From: Ursus arctos
Lineage: Eukaryota > Chordata > Mammalia > Carnivora > Ursidae
Assembly (NCBI RefSeq): GCF_023065955.2
Contig: NW_026622985.1
Span: forward strand, 72,777,931-72,841,930
Direction of reading: 5' to 3'
DNA length: 64,000 bases
Shown: positions 44,711 through 56,899 of the stretch, in pieces
How positions within the stretch are numbered: position 1 is the stretch's first letter
How the letters are laid out: each line of letters begins with the position of its first letter
Translations under genes and position numbers: made by a program
The notes under the pieces: generated by a model
What the model saw: only the letters and a program-made list of their open reading frames with translations
The model's database searches: none
What the model was told of the DNA's origin: nothing

Positions 44711-44854
44711 TGTATAAATATATGTACATATATAGTTCTTTGAATTGGTATTTTGCCAATTTTGATTAATGTTCTCATCAGTATCTCTGATTTATACATA
44801 CTAATTTTTTGTTTAATAATTGCTAATACTGTAGCAAATCATGTTGTTGGAAAG

Positions 44855-44861
<7 letters not shown>

Positions 44862-44898
<37 letters not shown>
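44862..44898. repeat. (GA)n microsatellite
   Basis: About 18 uninterrupted GA units preceded by a short (GT)n. Confidence 0.95.
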
Positions 44899-44899
<1 letters not shown>

Positions 44900-46070
44900 C
44901 TAGAAGTTTGACCCTTAAAAGCTTAGTAGAACTTGTTGTACATGGAATTTGGTGTTTTTGATAGCTTGGATAAACCATGAAATGTGTGATTTAGCACTTC
45001 ACATGATTACTGTGATTCACACATATTTGAATTCATGCTGATGCTCTGTGCTAAATTCAGTTAGGTGCCAAGATTTGGAATTTGGGTGCATCCACAATAT
45101 TTTCCCCTTTTCTGTTTATCTGCTTGTTGTGATTGGTGATTACCAGCAGCTGCTGTGCACATTTGCTGATAATAAGAAATGTTTAGAGTTCTGTATCCAG
45201 TTTCTCTTGCTTCAAACCCTCCATGATAATCAGCTTATCTGCATTTGGCTTTCACATGATAAGATTATCTTACCCCTGTGAGTTTAGTCCTTCCATCATG
45301 GGTATAAATCATTGTGATTGGGCACACAGAGATGTTGGCTGGAGAACAAGCAAGAATAGCTCGTTCTGGATTAGTAATTGAAATCAGCCCCCATCCCTTG
45401 GAGAAAAGATTAAGAGTTGGTCATCAAACATGCTTTTCTGCATATCTCTTCATTGTTAACTGGTCCCTGGAGATGGAGGACTGTTTCTTAACAGTGTTTC
45501 TGAGGAGAAGTTCCACCCATGCACCAGAACTCTGTCATATTTGGATGTTAGTGTGAGGTTACCAGAGGAATGTTTCAGAGATGGTCAGTAGGTATTCTTC
45601 TGTTCCATTTGCATACTTCAGTCATGATATGGGGTGCAGAAGTGGGTATCTGGAAGAAGGTTTAAAAACCCATATACTCTGTTTCAGTTAATGTCCCTGT
45701 AAGTATCTTTGTGTCAGAGTAGGTAATACAAGAGAGGTTAAGACAGAATGAGAACAGATCTATTGATTGAGGAGAAGTGGTGATCTTCATTCATCTTAAG
45801 AAATGTAGCTTCTTTAGCAAATCTCATATCATTTAGTTAAGTAGCACGAAAAGATGGATCCCCATACCCACCTCTTAACGGTTTGTGTGTGTGAAATCAT
45901 TTATCTATATCAACAGCATCTATTCAGTAATCTGAAATACATCAATGTTCTTCTATGCTTCTACATCATATACATCATGAAATACATGAAATACATCAGT
46001 GCTTCTAAAGCCATCTTTGTTTAACTTTAGGTAAGTGAATTTCATTCTACCGGCTTCAGTCAAGCCAAGA
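44899..46070. other. Unique sequence, slightly GC-richer
   Basis: Frames at 45048-45281 and 45314-45556 are unrecognised. No repeat identified. A small direct repeat of gaaatacatca lies at about 45935-46000. Confidence 0.4.
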
Positions 46071-46074
46071 ATGA

Positions 46075-46272
46075 TTAATTGTTGGTCCCTAAAATTTGCT
46101 ACATATTAATATCACCCAGGAGGTGTTCAATACTCCTACTCCTAATGCTCAGGTGATACCCTCCTCCAATTGAATTATGGCCTTTGGGAATGAGACTCAG
46201 GCATCAGTAGTTCCTTTAAAGCTTACCAAGTGATTCTAATGAGTGGCCATGTGAAGAACCAGTGATTAACTG
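46075..46272. mobile_element. hAT-Charlie-type nonautonomous DNA transposon relic
   Basis: atattaatatcacccaggag, ctcaggtgataccctcctcc and ccaagtgattctaatgagtg followed by gaaccagtg follow the plan of MER5/MER58-like hAT elements. It is diverged and the family is not fixed. Confidence 0.6.
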
Positions 46273-46489
46273 CTCGTTCTCAGGTACTCTTATCAAAATA
46301 ATCTTCTCCTCTCATTTATTGGGGTAGGAAAAATCTTTAATTTACATTCTCATCTCTGTCATACATTTATATATTTTAAATTTTCGTGTTATTCTTTGTT
46401 CGTCTGCTATTATAAGCACCTCCCTTTTTGTTAAGGTGTAAATAGCACAAAATATTTTGTCCTCAGATCTCCTAACATATCTCAACAAA

Positions 46490-46680
46490 ACTCATGATGG
46501 ATTCTCTGTTAGCTTTACTTGTTGAGGTATATAATTATATATAATTATATTCAGGAAGATATAGAAATTAAAGTTTGGTGACTTTTGGCAAGTGTATATA
46601 CCCATATAACTATTCCTCCAATCAAGATATATAACATCTCCATTGTTCTTATTTTCATCTCCATGCGACACAATTGTTTG
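46490..46680 (-). mobile_element. Probable L1M fragment
   Basis: ttgttgaggtatataattat, ggcaagtgtatatacccata and ctccaatcaagatatataac resemble, in complement, an L1M 3'UTR. It is diverged. Confidence 0.4.
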
Positions 46681-46805
46681 ATAGGATGGTATTGATTTGT
46701 AAGGATATACTGTACTTTATCAGTGCCCTAATAACATTAGTGCTGCTTCCTCCATTATAAAAATGTTAATATTCATTCAAAGCGCTTATACATATTTACT
46801 TTTAA

Positions 46806-47182
46806 AGATTTATTTATTTTAGGGGAATCTAGGTGGCTCAGATGGTTAAGCATCTGCCTTCGGCTCGGGTCATGATCTCCAGGTCCTGAAATCGAGCCCC
46901 ATGTCGGACTCCCTGCTAGGCTGGGAGTCTGCTTCTCCCTCTCCCTCTGCCTCTCCTCCTACTTGTGTTCTCTCTGTCTCTCAAATGAATAAATAAAAAA
47001 TCTTAAAAAAAAAAAGATTTATTTATTTTAGAGCAAGAGAGAGGGGAAGAGGGAGTCGCAAACAGGCTCTGCACTGAGCATGGAGCCCCACATGGGGCTT
47101 GATCCCATGACACCAAGATCACGACCCAAGCTAAAACCAAGAGTCAGGCGCTTAACTGACTATGCCACCCAGCCCCCTCCCC
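46806..47182 (-). repeat. SINEC (outer), interrupted by a second SINEC
   Basis: Minus-strand copy whose body is at 47013-47182 and whose tail end is at 46806-46821. Its duplication catatttacttttaa and catatttacttttag flanks the whole (46791-46805, 47183-47197). The insert at 46822 sits in its A-rich tail. Confidence 0.93.
46822..47012 (+). repeat. SINEC (inner), nested in an opposite-strand SINEC
   Basis: Complete plus-strand copy. Its duplication aaagatttatttatttta (46804-46821, 47013-47030) was made from the tail of the outer SINE. The A-rich tail is a typical L1-endonuclease target. Confidence 0.95.
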
Positions 47183-47199
47183 CATATTTACTTTTAGTA

Positions 47200-48330
47200 A
47201 TACTGCCCAATTATCTTGAGATGTATTGCTTTGTACTACAGACTAGTTTCCCTTCATGTTGTGGACATAGGGAGCCAGATGGAGACTCCTATAATGACCA
47301 AATTAAGAACAGGTTTACTTGGAGTATGGTTTTTAAGTACATTTCAGCAGTGGGGCTGATTTTTCTCCTCACCCATTACCTCTCCATATTTATTGTGAAA
47401 ATCCAGATTTATATTAAGCTTTGCTGCTCTGTTTCTGTCACTGACCCCCATAACAGTAAAAAAAGTTCCCACCACCTTGAGTTTGAGTTTATCTGGAGGT
47501 AAACATAACAATCCAGTTACTCCTATAGCACTGAGTGATTGATCTATTTCTTAAGCAGTCCTTCAATTAGGTATTCATAAAATCTTGTCACAGCTCACTT
47601 TTAGTTGATATAAACTGAACCTGATGTTTCTCAGTAGCTTCTGTGGCAAAGCCTATTCTTACCTACACAACAGTCCTATTTTGTACCTGTTTTGGCTAAT
47701 AGGACTTTTTCCTTTTCCAAACATGATCTCATCTGTTTTTCTATCTTCTAGGTTTGTTACCTTTACTGTTTCCTGTTATATTGCTATTATATATTTAAAA
47801 GGAATATCTTTTCTGCTAATTCAAAGGAATTTAACTGAAAATTGGTAGAAAGGAGTAATAAATGCATGTGCCCAGTCTGCCACCTATACACAAATTCCTA
47901 TTCTGCTTCAAGAATCCCAACTCACTCATATAGTTTCAATGACTGTGGCTAACCCATAGTATGTAGTAATATCTCCTCACATTTTATTCTCTTCCTGAAG
48001 TTAATAATCATTATACTATGTTGTTCTTCATTCTTTTTCTTTAACACAAAAAAGAGGCAAATGTTAGAAAGATTTTCAATATCATTTGATTTAAACTATT
48101 TGTTAATATCAGTTTACTCTTGGTATCTGAGCATTTTTTATTGTTTATATGTGTTTATGCATGAATGTTTGTGTGGATATATATTTATCGGAGTTCAGGG
48201 GGCCATTTCAAATTGAGATAGTCCTTGCCAAAGAATTGATAATGAGTGCTTGATTTCATGAACGTATGAGAATCTGTATTTACTGCCTTCTCTACTTTCT
48301 GAGATTCCTGTGACTTTCTTTCCTGAATTA
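47200..48330. other. Mostly unique sequence
   Basis: The 140-codon frame at 47080-47502 begins inside the SINE and runs into flanking DNA. It has no recognised domain. A second frame at 47624-47848 is also unrecognised. Confidence 0.4.
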
Positions 48331-48332
48331 AA

Positions 48333-48372
48333 AAACAAAACAAAAGAACAACAACAACAACAACAAAAACAG
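48333..48372. repeat. (CAA)n-rich microsatellite
   Basis: acaaaacaaaagaacaacaa followed by more CAA units. Confidence 0.9.
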
Positions 48373-48422
48373 TTTCCAGACTCTCAAAATCAATGCATAG
48401 GCAACAAAATTCTTTTGCTTCT

Positions 48423-48634
48423 TTTTTTTTTTTTTTTTTAAGATTTAATTTATTTATTCGACAGAGTGAGAGACAGCCAGCGAGAGAGAGAACACAAGCA
48501 GGGGGAGTGGGAGAGAAAGAAGCAGGCTCCCAGCAGAGCAGGGAGCCCTATGCGGGGCTCAGTCTCAGGACCCTGGGATCACACCTTGAGCCAAAGGCAG
48601 ACACTTAATGACTGAGCCACCCAGGCGCCCCCCC
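48423..48634 (-). repeat. SINEC, long form, bear-like
   Basis: Complete minus-strand copy with gacagccagcgagagagaga on the plus strand. Duplication caaaattcttttgcttct and caaattttttttgcttct (48405-48422, 48635-48652). Confidence 0.95.
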
Positions 48635-48654
48635 CAAATTTTTTTTGCTTCTAA

Positions 48655-49770
48655 TTTCAGTTTAGGACACAAGAAGAAATCGGTGACTTGTTTAGATGGC
48701 ATTAAAATTGGCTTAGTTGAGTTGTAACAAGTTACATTAAACAAACAAGAAACTGTTGAATTAAGAGGAAAAAAATGGAATTCACTTCACATGAAAACCA
48801 GTTTCCAATTTTTAAGTTTATTTCAAGCTAAATGATGCATAATTCTTTTTTTTTTTTTCAGGAAACTTATCCTTAATAAAAGTCCTCTTTGATAAAAGAT
48901 GCTTGTAGGTATTTTAGTATTTTGATCATGACTAACCAAAGAAAGAATTTTTATGAGCTTGTTGTTTTTTGCTTTTTGGGTTTTTTTGTTTTGTTTTTTG
49001 CTTATTTGTACAAAAAGTAAGATAATGGAATGGAAGAAATTTGCCTTGGCATATATAGTGGAAGTTCATAAGACTCCTTCATATGCATAGCTCTAGACCA
49101 ACGGCTGCCAGTGACCTTGACCTTGAATGTTCATGGCATAATATATACAGCTTGATAAATCAGAGCTCCTCCAGAACATCTTGGGATACTTTAGTAACTT
49201 TAGAATCATGACCAGTATTAATAATTTTCCAATTAGGTGCAAAGATATTTTAATAATATACAACACTATGGCTTATTAATAGGTCTTACATTTTTAAAAT
49301 GTTTAAAATTTTATGTAAAAAAAACTTTGATAACTATGCTTCAGAAGAACACACTAAAGTCCAACATACTTAAATAATATGTGTTGAAATATGAGAGAAA
49401 ATTTCAGGTCCAAATTAGGGTTTTATCATTTTGAATCCTTGTTCTAAGAGTTATAGAGAAGTATTTTAAGAACTCAATTTCATATATTTGAAATACATGG
49501 TTAAGAGTAGTAGGGCGCTTCAGCCAAACAATAGTCCTATAAAAGAACTCTCCATTAAAAGAAAACATTTTTCTCAGGGGAAGAATATTATTTTCTAGGT
49601 TTCGCTTATATGAGTTTAAAATATTAGCCACAAAGTAAATATACAATGAATTATTTTTTATCTTATCAAAGGAGTTTAATTGCTCAAAAGGTAAATGAAT
49701 CATATTAATAGGCTACAAATTTTATTTATCTGTAATATAAAATGTTTCACAAATGTGGAATGAGAACTTA
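48655..49770. other. Unique AT-rich sequence
   Basis: A 99-codon minus-strand frame at 49404-49703 is unrecognised. T/G-rich runs lie near 48960-49000. Confidence 0.4.
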
Positions 49771-49774
49771 GAGA

Positions 49775-50250
49775 TTCTGTGTCAGGGTAGGCTAAGCTAC
49801 CCAAGCTAATAACAAAATGTTACAGACTCAAGGGAAGAACAACATATTTCTTTGTCATCTGATAGGGCAGGGCCAGTTTTCTAAGACAGTGAAAAGTGTG
49901 GGGGGGGGGGCAATTGGGCGGGGGGGCGGTTAGGGTGAGGGAGTCTTGCTCCAAGGGTTCATTTGGAATCCCAGACCAATAAGAATGCTTCCATCTTCAA
50001 TATGTGTCTTCTCTAATTGTAGGCAACAGAAGGGGAAAGAGCATGGAGGGATAGGCATAGAAAAATTTAAGTATCTGTCCTAAAGGTAGCATGTATCACT
50101 CCCTTCACAATACTTTAATTACAGTCGAGTTTTATAGCCATTTCTAACTGCAATAAAGGTTGGGGTGGTAGCTTTTGCTGTGTGCCCAGGTGAAAAACAA
50201 GAAAAAAGATTTTGGTAGATAGCTTGTAGCTTTTACCATGCAAGCCAATG
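49775..50250 (+). repeat. Ancient interspersed repeat, family not named
   Basis: gtcagggtaggctaagctac, gaagaacaacatatttcttt, gaaagagcatgg, cctaaaggtagcatgtatca and tgctgtgtgcccaggtgaaa come in the order of a repeat I recall beginning 'ggtaggctaagctgc'. It is split by a G-rich run at 49900. Confidence 0.5.
49900..49942 (+). repeat. G-rich run with quadruplex-forming pattern
   Basis: G11, then GGG, G7, GGG and GAGGG with short loops. Four or more G-tracts within about 40 bases fit the G-quadruplex pattern. Confidence 0.8.
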
Positions 50251-50259
50251 TGTGTTACT

Positions 50260-50417
50260 AATTTCTGAATTCAAGTTTGTTTTCTTAAGTCCAAGGATCC
50301 TAAACATTTTAAGAGACTAGTTTCCTCAGAAACACAATCAGTTCCTTTTTAGAATACTCTTCAACATGACTTATGTGGAGAGCAGCCTTTCAGCTCTCTT
50401 ACACACACAAAGACACC

Positions 50418-50453
<36 letters not shown>

Positions 50454-51810
50454 CACACACAGAGAAAATGATTCTGTACTGGAAGAAAAAGAAGAAATTG
50501 GAAGCTCATCTTTCTGACCCCAGGGACTGGTTTGATTTTCTCTTGAACAATCAGCTCTGCTACATCATCCAGGGAAAGACATGGAGGCAAAGAGTGCTTC
50601 CAAGTGGGACATGTGGCAGCGGCGGGGAGGAGCGTAATACTCAGTCACTTGAGCTGAAAGGAGTAAGCTCTGACAGCTTGCTCCTCCTATGAAAAAGGGT
50701 GCTGCTTTATGAGGCCAAATCGTAGGGACAGTGGGATTCTATTGGGGAGTTAGGAGCCCAGCGCAGGGTAAAGCAGGCAAGAATTCTGCCCTCTTACACC
50801 ATGGCCTTCTTCAAGGCCCGCTGCAAAAGCCTCTCTATCCTTTGCAGAAGTGCAAATGAAGCACAGAGATGTCTGACTGACAGCAGTTAGAGTCCCTCAA
50901 GTGTTTAACCATCTAGTCCTAGATTAGCATTCGAGAATCCTCGTGCACTTTGAAGAATCTTCCTTCCATGCTGTTCTGTTTTGCAATTCTTTAAGTATTG
51001 TAGCACTCGTTTGGAACATTCTCCTCCTTTTTCTCCCCCTACCATCCCCTCAAATCTCTTTAGCTGATAATTATGCTCTTCGGATCTCCTGAGCATCCTA
51101 GACTGAATCTGCTCTCCTAAGTAGCAGTTGCTTCCTTACCCGTCTGCCCTTTACCTTTTAGGCAGATACTACACTTAATCGATCTCTTAAATGCTTGCCT
51201 TCCCCTATTAAATTGTAAACTCCCTACGGACAAGGAATGGAGTATCTGCACTGTATTGCTCAGGACAGAGCACAGCCCTTAGCAACAGTAGTTGCCAGTA
51301 AAATAGTTATTAGATGAAAAAGGTTTTATTATATATTTTTCAGGGTACAGCCTGTATTATCCGACCCTTACTATAGGCAATCATGATCTTGAAGCAATTT
51401 TTTTTTTTTTTTGACCTTAGGGTCCCTATACTAATTTCAGAAAATCTACAGGGCTCAGAATTAAAGTCACTCTGATTGATTCTAAAATCAAGTGTTTCCT
51501 ATGTTGTTTATTTCAGTTGGCCAAGCACAATGTGTGTGTGTGTGTGTATTTATATACTTATATATAACTTATATATCTAGGCAAGGCTATGGGATACTCA
51601 TAGATTATCTTACTAGTATATGTTTTCATCATGAAAGATTACCAGCACGGGAATGGACAATGTGATTTATAAAGTAATTTAAAAACTAATTTAATAATTA
51701 AAAATAATTTTAAAAAATATTCTGTTTCTGGATCAGTAGATTCTTGTGTTCAAAAAGAGTTCACAGAACTACGAAGGTAAAGTGTTAGGAAAGCAGCATT
51801 TTCCTAAGTT
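50260..51810. other. Mostly unique sequence with a (CA)n
   Basis: (CA)n at 50400-50461 lies in a 108-codon frame (50366-50692) that is otherwise unrecognised. The GC-richer patch at about 50580-50900 shows no domain or exon that I can defend. T homopolymer at 51398-51411 and a short (TG)n at 51533-51548. Confidence 0.4.
50400..50461. repeat. (CA)n microsatellite
   Basis: About 17 uninterrupted CA units with imperfect units on each side. Confidence 0.95.
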
Positions 51811-51819
51811 ATTAAAAGG

Positions 51820-51965
51820 GTGATATAGCATAGGTCCTGGAGCTTGATCATGGGGATTCAAATCTCAGTTCTACTACCTGTGTGATTTTGGGGGGGAGTT
51901 ATGTAGCTTCTCTGTGCACCTAGTACCTCCTTGTTTAGTGAAATGTGATGAAAATAATACCTTAT
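51820..51965 (+). repeat. MIR
   Basis: agcataggtcctggagcttg, gggattcaaatctcagttct, actacctgtgtgattttggg, gtagcttctctgtgcaccta and gatgaaaataatacctta follow the plus-strand MIR consensus. Confidence 0.8.
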
Positions 51966-51969
51966 ATAG

Positions 51970-52276
51970 GATACATCCTATAATGTTCCTTCTTCACATC
52001 CTCCTCCTCTTTTTCATTTTCTTCTTAATTCTAGGAAATGCTGTACATAAATGTCATTGTTTATTTTGGGAAGCATCAACAGAACATGATTTCTGAAATT
52101 ATGTAATAAATTGGCCAGTGAAATAAGAACTTTACTGATGTGTTAATTAATCCAATATTATTTCATTAGATTACAATCTTGAGTAGTGGTTGTATATGGC
52201 AAAGCTTAAATGAATACCATGATTGTACTTTTTTAAAAAGCTAACCTGTCTACTGGGCACATGAACAATAGAAACT
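51970..52276. other. Unique AT-rich sequence
   Basis: Nothing recognisable. Confidence 0.4.
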
Positions 52277-52293
52277 AAAATTTAGGACCAAGA

Positions 52294-52496
52294 GGGCGCC
52301 TGGGTGGCTCAGTTGGTTAAGAGTCCAACTCTTGATTCTGACTCAGGTCATGCTCTCAGGTTTGTGAGATCGAGCCCTGTGTCGGGCTCCACGCTGGGTG
52401 TGGAGCCTGTTTAAGATTCTCTCTTACTCTCCCTCTGCCCCACCCCCTTGCTTGTGCTTTTTCTCTCTCCCTCTCTCTAAAAATATAAATAAGAAT
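52294..52496 (+). repeat. SINEC, long form, perfect duplication
   Basis: Intact gggcgcctgggtggctcagt head, full CT-rich middle and AAAT-type tail. A perfect 17-bp duplication aaaatttaggaccaaga lies at 52277-52293 and 52497-52513. Likely a young insertion. Confidence 0.97.
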
Positions 52497-52513
52497 AAAA
52501 TTTAGGACCAAGA

Positions 52514-53313
52514 TATTTTGTCATAATTACATTTGTACTCTCAAATGGAGCAATGTTGAAAAATACTAATTATAGTTACTAATAGTATGTCAATTAATTA
52601 AGAAAACTATATTGCCAAGCAACATTTTACTTTGTGCAGTTTAGTTTTTTCCTAATAAATACTGATCTGCTCTACTTGAATGAAACCTGTAGATACTACT
52701 AGCAAAACAATTTTTTTTTTTTCAAAAGAAGGGAAAAAATTAGTCAGCAAACAAAAAAAGCAACCTTCTGTGTTACCCGGAAAGTTTTATGTGTGACAGG
52801 ATCTGTGCAACAATTAGAAGACTTTCTTGCAACCAGAATGAGCTAGTTTTGGGCTCCAGTCACCGCAGAGTAGTTCTGCTTAATATGCAGACACTCAGGC
52901 AGGTTGCGTAATTTGCCCTGATTGCCACAATATTGCCTTAGTTTACAATTTTATGTTGTACTGTTCTGTCGAAGCATTTAATACTATTTTAAATGCTCTA
53001 GAGTTTTCCTGTAAGATTTTTAAGTATTGCATAGAATTTGACTATTGAATGATAACTATAACCTGAAAGTCAGTTGCTGTATACTTTACTTTACGCTTAG
53101 CATCAGTAGCCTAGAGCTTTTTAATTTGCATTGTATAGAATGTCATTCTGACTATAATTTTTAGTTGAGATTACCAGTTACAGTTATTCCACCACACACA
53201 ATCACAGTGATCAATTTATCCAAGTCTTCTTATCGAAGAAATGTGATCATCTATGAGAGACAGAAGAGATTTTCCTTCCCAGGATCCTAGGAACAGAGAC
53301 AGATACTTGACTT
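52514..53313. other. Unique sequence
   Basis: Nothing recognisable. Confidence 0.4.
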
Positions 53314-53328
53314 AAGAGTATATAAATA

Positions 53329-53505
53329 GGGCACCTCGGTGGCTCAGTCAGTTGGGCATCTGCCTTCAGCTCGGGTCATGATCCCAGAGTGCTGGGATCG
53401 AGTCCCACGACAGGCTCCCTGCTCACTGGGGCGTCTGCTTCTCTGCCCCTCCCCTGGCTAGTGCTTTCTCTTTCTATCTCAAATAAATTAAAAAATCTTT
53501 TTTTA
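53329..53505 (+). repeat. SINEC
   Basis: gcacctcggtggctcagtca head with a mutated loop, CT-rich middle and short tail. Duplication aagagtatataaata and aaaagtatataaata. Confidence 0.94.
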
Positions 53506-53754
53506 AAAAGTATATAAATAACACTGAAAAATATAATTACTAAGAAAAAATGTCAATGTTATAATTTTCTTCAACATTTATCAGGCCTTTTCAGATACAG
53601 ACACTATCACTTGTGTCTTAAAATCTAGACCTAAGATTTTCTTATCTAATATTGAAAACCAAAGTCCTGTTTCACTCCTTCGAATCTGTAAGTTTCAGGA
53701 AACTAGAGCTAGCCATGTTCCCTAATCTATCCTACGGGTGATGGAAATCCTCTT

Positions 53755-53995
53755 GGATCCCGCTTACTTAGTGAGACACAATCCAGTATTGTGCTCAAAA
53801 TACAGATCTGTCACTTGCTTCTTGTAGCTTTGGGTATATTACGTTTTTGCTTTGTGCCTATTCCTCAGATACGTAGATACAATAATGTTAACTTTAGTAT
53901 AATGCCTATCTCACAGGATTCTATAAGGACTAAATGAGCAAATATGTAGAAACCATTTGCCACATGCCTAATAAAAGCTTGTTTAATAGGCATTA
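53755..53995 (+). repeat. MIR
   Basis: tcacttgcttcttgtagctt, tttgtgcctattcctcagat, aatgcctatctcacaggatt and aaggactaaatgagcaaata follow the MIR consensus. Confidence 0.7.
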
Positions 53996-53999
53996 AGTA

Positions 54000-56190
54000 T
54001 TTATGATTAATATTTTAAACAAGAAAATATTGATTCCTCTTTACTTGTGTTCTTTCCACAAAATTCCTGATTCCTAAGTAAGTGTCTTAAAGTAATAGGT
54101 CTATATGTGTAATGTTTTAGCCAAATTAAGAATGATAAAATGAGAATAGATAAATAATATATAGATATATATATAATTATATATATATATTATAAATATA
54201 ATAAAGAATAAATAAAAATAAATAATAAATAAATAGAGTCAAGATAAAGTTTCAGGTAAAAGGTATCAAAAAGCAGTTTTTGAGATATGTTTCAAGTAAT
54301 TGAGCTTTTTAGCAAAAGTCACTTTACCTTTCTATTTTTAAGTACAACACTTAAAACATTAACACTTCTCCTTTCAGATTAACTCATATTAAGCAGTTTA
54401 GAATTCCCAATAAACTTTAATTAGCATTTATTCAAGAGATTGATCTTAACTTTACTATTTTGCTTTACTACTGTAACAGAGCATGCAGCTGTCAAGTATT
54501 TTTTGAAAAGGCAATCAAAATAACAGAAACTCTTCTTGGATGACATAATCCAAATGCAGAAATGCAGTAGAACATCCCCTGTATATTCTATAGCTTAATG
54601 ACCAATCTCATCTTCATTCAGCATTTTTCAACTCCTTATGCGTAAAAGGATAGAAGTAATTCTAAGATCATCTTTCATATAAACACAAAACACCTCTACA
54701 AATTACAAGAGCTACAGGGAATGCAAATGTAATATAATATCTGAGCAAAACATTAGCCCCTTCACTCTGATGTTCAGAGCTTTACTTTTGAGAAGAACTG
54801 CCAATTACAAATCAGCAAAATGTGTGAAATTTTTTATAGTGGAAGTGCCCCAAATCCAGCACTTATTAAAGTTAGATAAAGTTAAATACAATAAAGCTGC
54901 ATGATAAAGAGAATGAGACATCTTTCTTATAAATAAATGGGTTAGGTGTGGATAGCATATTAGTGAAGTTCTTATTTGACCCTTTCTTTTGAGATAGCAG
55001 CTATCTTTGGCCTTGGGTTCATAAGAATCAAATGTTACCATGCCAAATGGAAAATGATCATAGTGATTTCTTAACCCAGCAATTAAAAGCCTCATGTACA
55101 CAGACACTTTTTATTTAAAAAAAAAACAAAACTAAATTTCATGTTTTTCATTTACAGATAAGTGACTTCCCTTGACAATGTTGACTTTGTACTTTATATT
55201 AAAGATATGTTGTATTTCATAAGCAGTTATCTAATTAATATCAGAATGGGAATTTTGAGTCATTTTCAGCAGCCAGAATGTTTTTTTTTGTTTGGTTGGT
55301 GTTTTTTTGTTTTTTGTTTACTGTTTGTTTTTATTAATTGATTTGTATATGCTTGGTATTCAACTAGTTTCCTCAGTTACAGATGTCTTTCTTTTAAGAA
55401 CTAGTTTGAATTAGGGGGCTTTTTTGTGATTTTAAACATAATGCTTTTAGGTTTCTTAAATTGTCGACCAAATATCTTTTTAAATGTATTATGATAGGGA
55501 ATTCATATACTAAACTAAGTGAAGGAGTAAGATGTTTTACCCCAGTGTCAGGATTGGGTTTCCTTCTCTTCTGAGCTCAGCCCTACTCATCCCCAACCCT
55601 TTTTCTATTTCTTTGAGTAAGGTAATGAACTGAAAGGATTCAAGCTGGCAACCTGCCCCCTTCTGATTAGTTCAGAATGGGTTCCCCTTCATTATTTTCC
55701 CTGTTCAACAATCTATTCAATTCCAGGATTGTGATAATGATATTTTCTCTTACAGAGCTATTGTGTTACTTAATTAATGTTTGTTACATACGTGGAGATC
55801 GTTGGATGGTAGATGATATTCTGGAGCCAAGTACATTATTATTTCATTAAAATTAATGCCAAGATGAAACATAATGTGGAAGGTGATGGCCTGGAAATTG
55901 TTTCCTATCACGAAGTGGAAAGGATATATTTGTTTGGCAGCTTTCTAAGCACAGTATAAACAGGTGGCCATCAACAAACTGATATACAGAAGAGAAATAG
56001 TTCATCTGGATAATTTAGATTTTAATTGAATTATTTACAGAATATATGAAGTTTGAATTTCTTTTGCAAGGTGGAGATTTTGATCAATTACTTTATTAGA
56101 GGGCAAATAGAGACCTATAAGGAAAAAAAATAAAGCACAAATTAGATTTACCCAAAAATATTTACTTTTATGTAGTGAAAAACCATGAGC
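54000..56190. other. Unique AT-rich sequence
   Basis: A 100-codon minus-strand frame at 54805-55107 is unrecognised. A long A/T stretch lies at 54150-54236, and T/G-rich runs lie at 55280-55330. At 56190-56230 there may be a MIR head trace (tgagcttggagttaaagaag). Confidence 0.4.
54157..54236. repeat. AT-rich low-complexity block
   Basis: (TA)n merges into (AAAT)n. The TA part is partly palindromic. Confidence 0.85.
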
Positions 56191-56444
56191 TTGGAGTTAA
56201 AGAAGATGGGCTTGAATCCAGTTTCAATGTTGAATCAATGCTTGAATCAATGTTGAAATTCCTTGATGCACAGATTAGATCTGTCTTGTGCACTGCCATT
56301 TTCCTGGTATAAAAAAACATATCCTTGTTTCCACCTTATTCATATTTCTTCTTAATTAAGTGTTCTGGCTTTTGATATGTGTTTCACCAATCTTTCCCTA
56401 CAGGCTTTGTAGTTTTTATATCTTTTATTAAAAAGTCTTCCCTT

Positions 56445-56550
56445 GGGGTTCCTGGCTGGCTCAGTAGGTACAGCATGTAATTTTTGACTCTTGATCTCAG
56501 GATCGTGAGTTCAAAGCCCACTTTGGGCATAGAGCTTACATTTTTTTTTT
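56445..56550 (+). repeat. SINEC, short form
   Basis: ggggttcctggctggctcag head and B-box-like region. A perfect 15-bp duplication aaaaagtcttccctt (56430-56444, 56551-56565) brackets it. The expected A tail is replaced by a T run, so the tail has been altered. Confidence 0.93.
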
Positions 56551-56715
56551 AAAAAGTCTTCCCTTACTGGAAAAGATTAAAATAAGTCCCTATATTTTAT
56601 TCTATAAATTTTACTTTTCATATATAATCTATTTTAATCTATGTGGATTGCATTATTTTGGAGTAAAAATTATAAAAGCTTGGAAAAACATTGGTAGTCT
56701 AATTTGAATTTTAAT

Positions 56716-56895
56716 CTGGGGTGCCTGGGTGGCTCAGTCGATTGAGCGTCCATCTCTTGATTTCAGCTCAGGTCATGACCTCAAGGTCATGAGATTGGGT
56801 CCTGTGTTAGACTCCCCTCGAGTCTCTTCCCTCTCCCTCTTCCCCTACCCACCCCCAAAATAAATCAATCTTTAAATAAATAAATAAAAATAAAA
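56716..56895 (+). repeat. SINEC
   Basis: gtgcctgggtggctcagtcg head, shortened CT-rich middle and an A-rich (AAAT)n tail. Confidence 0.93.
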
Positions 56896-56899
56896 GATG

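Noticed and set aside
47080..47502. 140-codon open frame
   Set aside because: Its first third is antisense SINE sequence and the rest is unrecognised flank. No sign of selection or domain.
50580..50900. Possible exon in a GC-richer patch
   Set aside because: No recognisable protein motif, and no splice-site pair with an open frame that I could defend.
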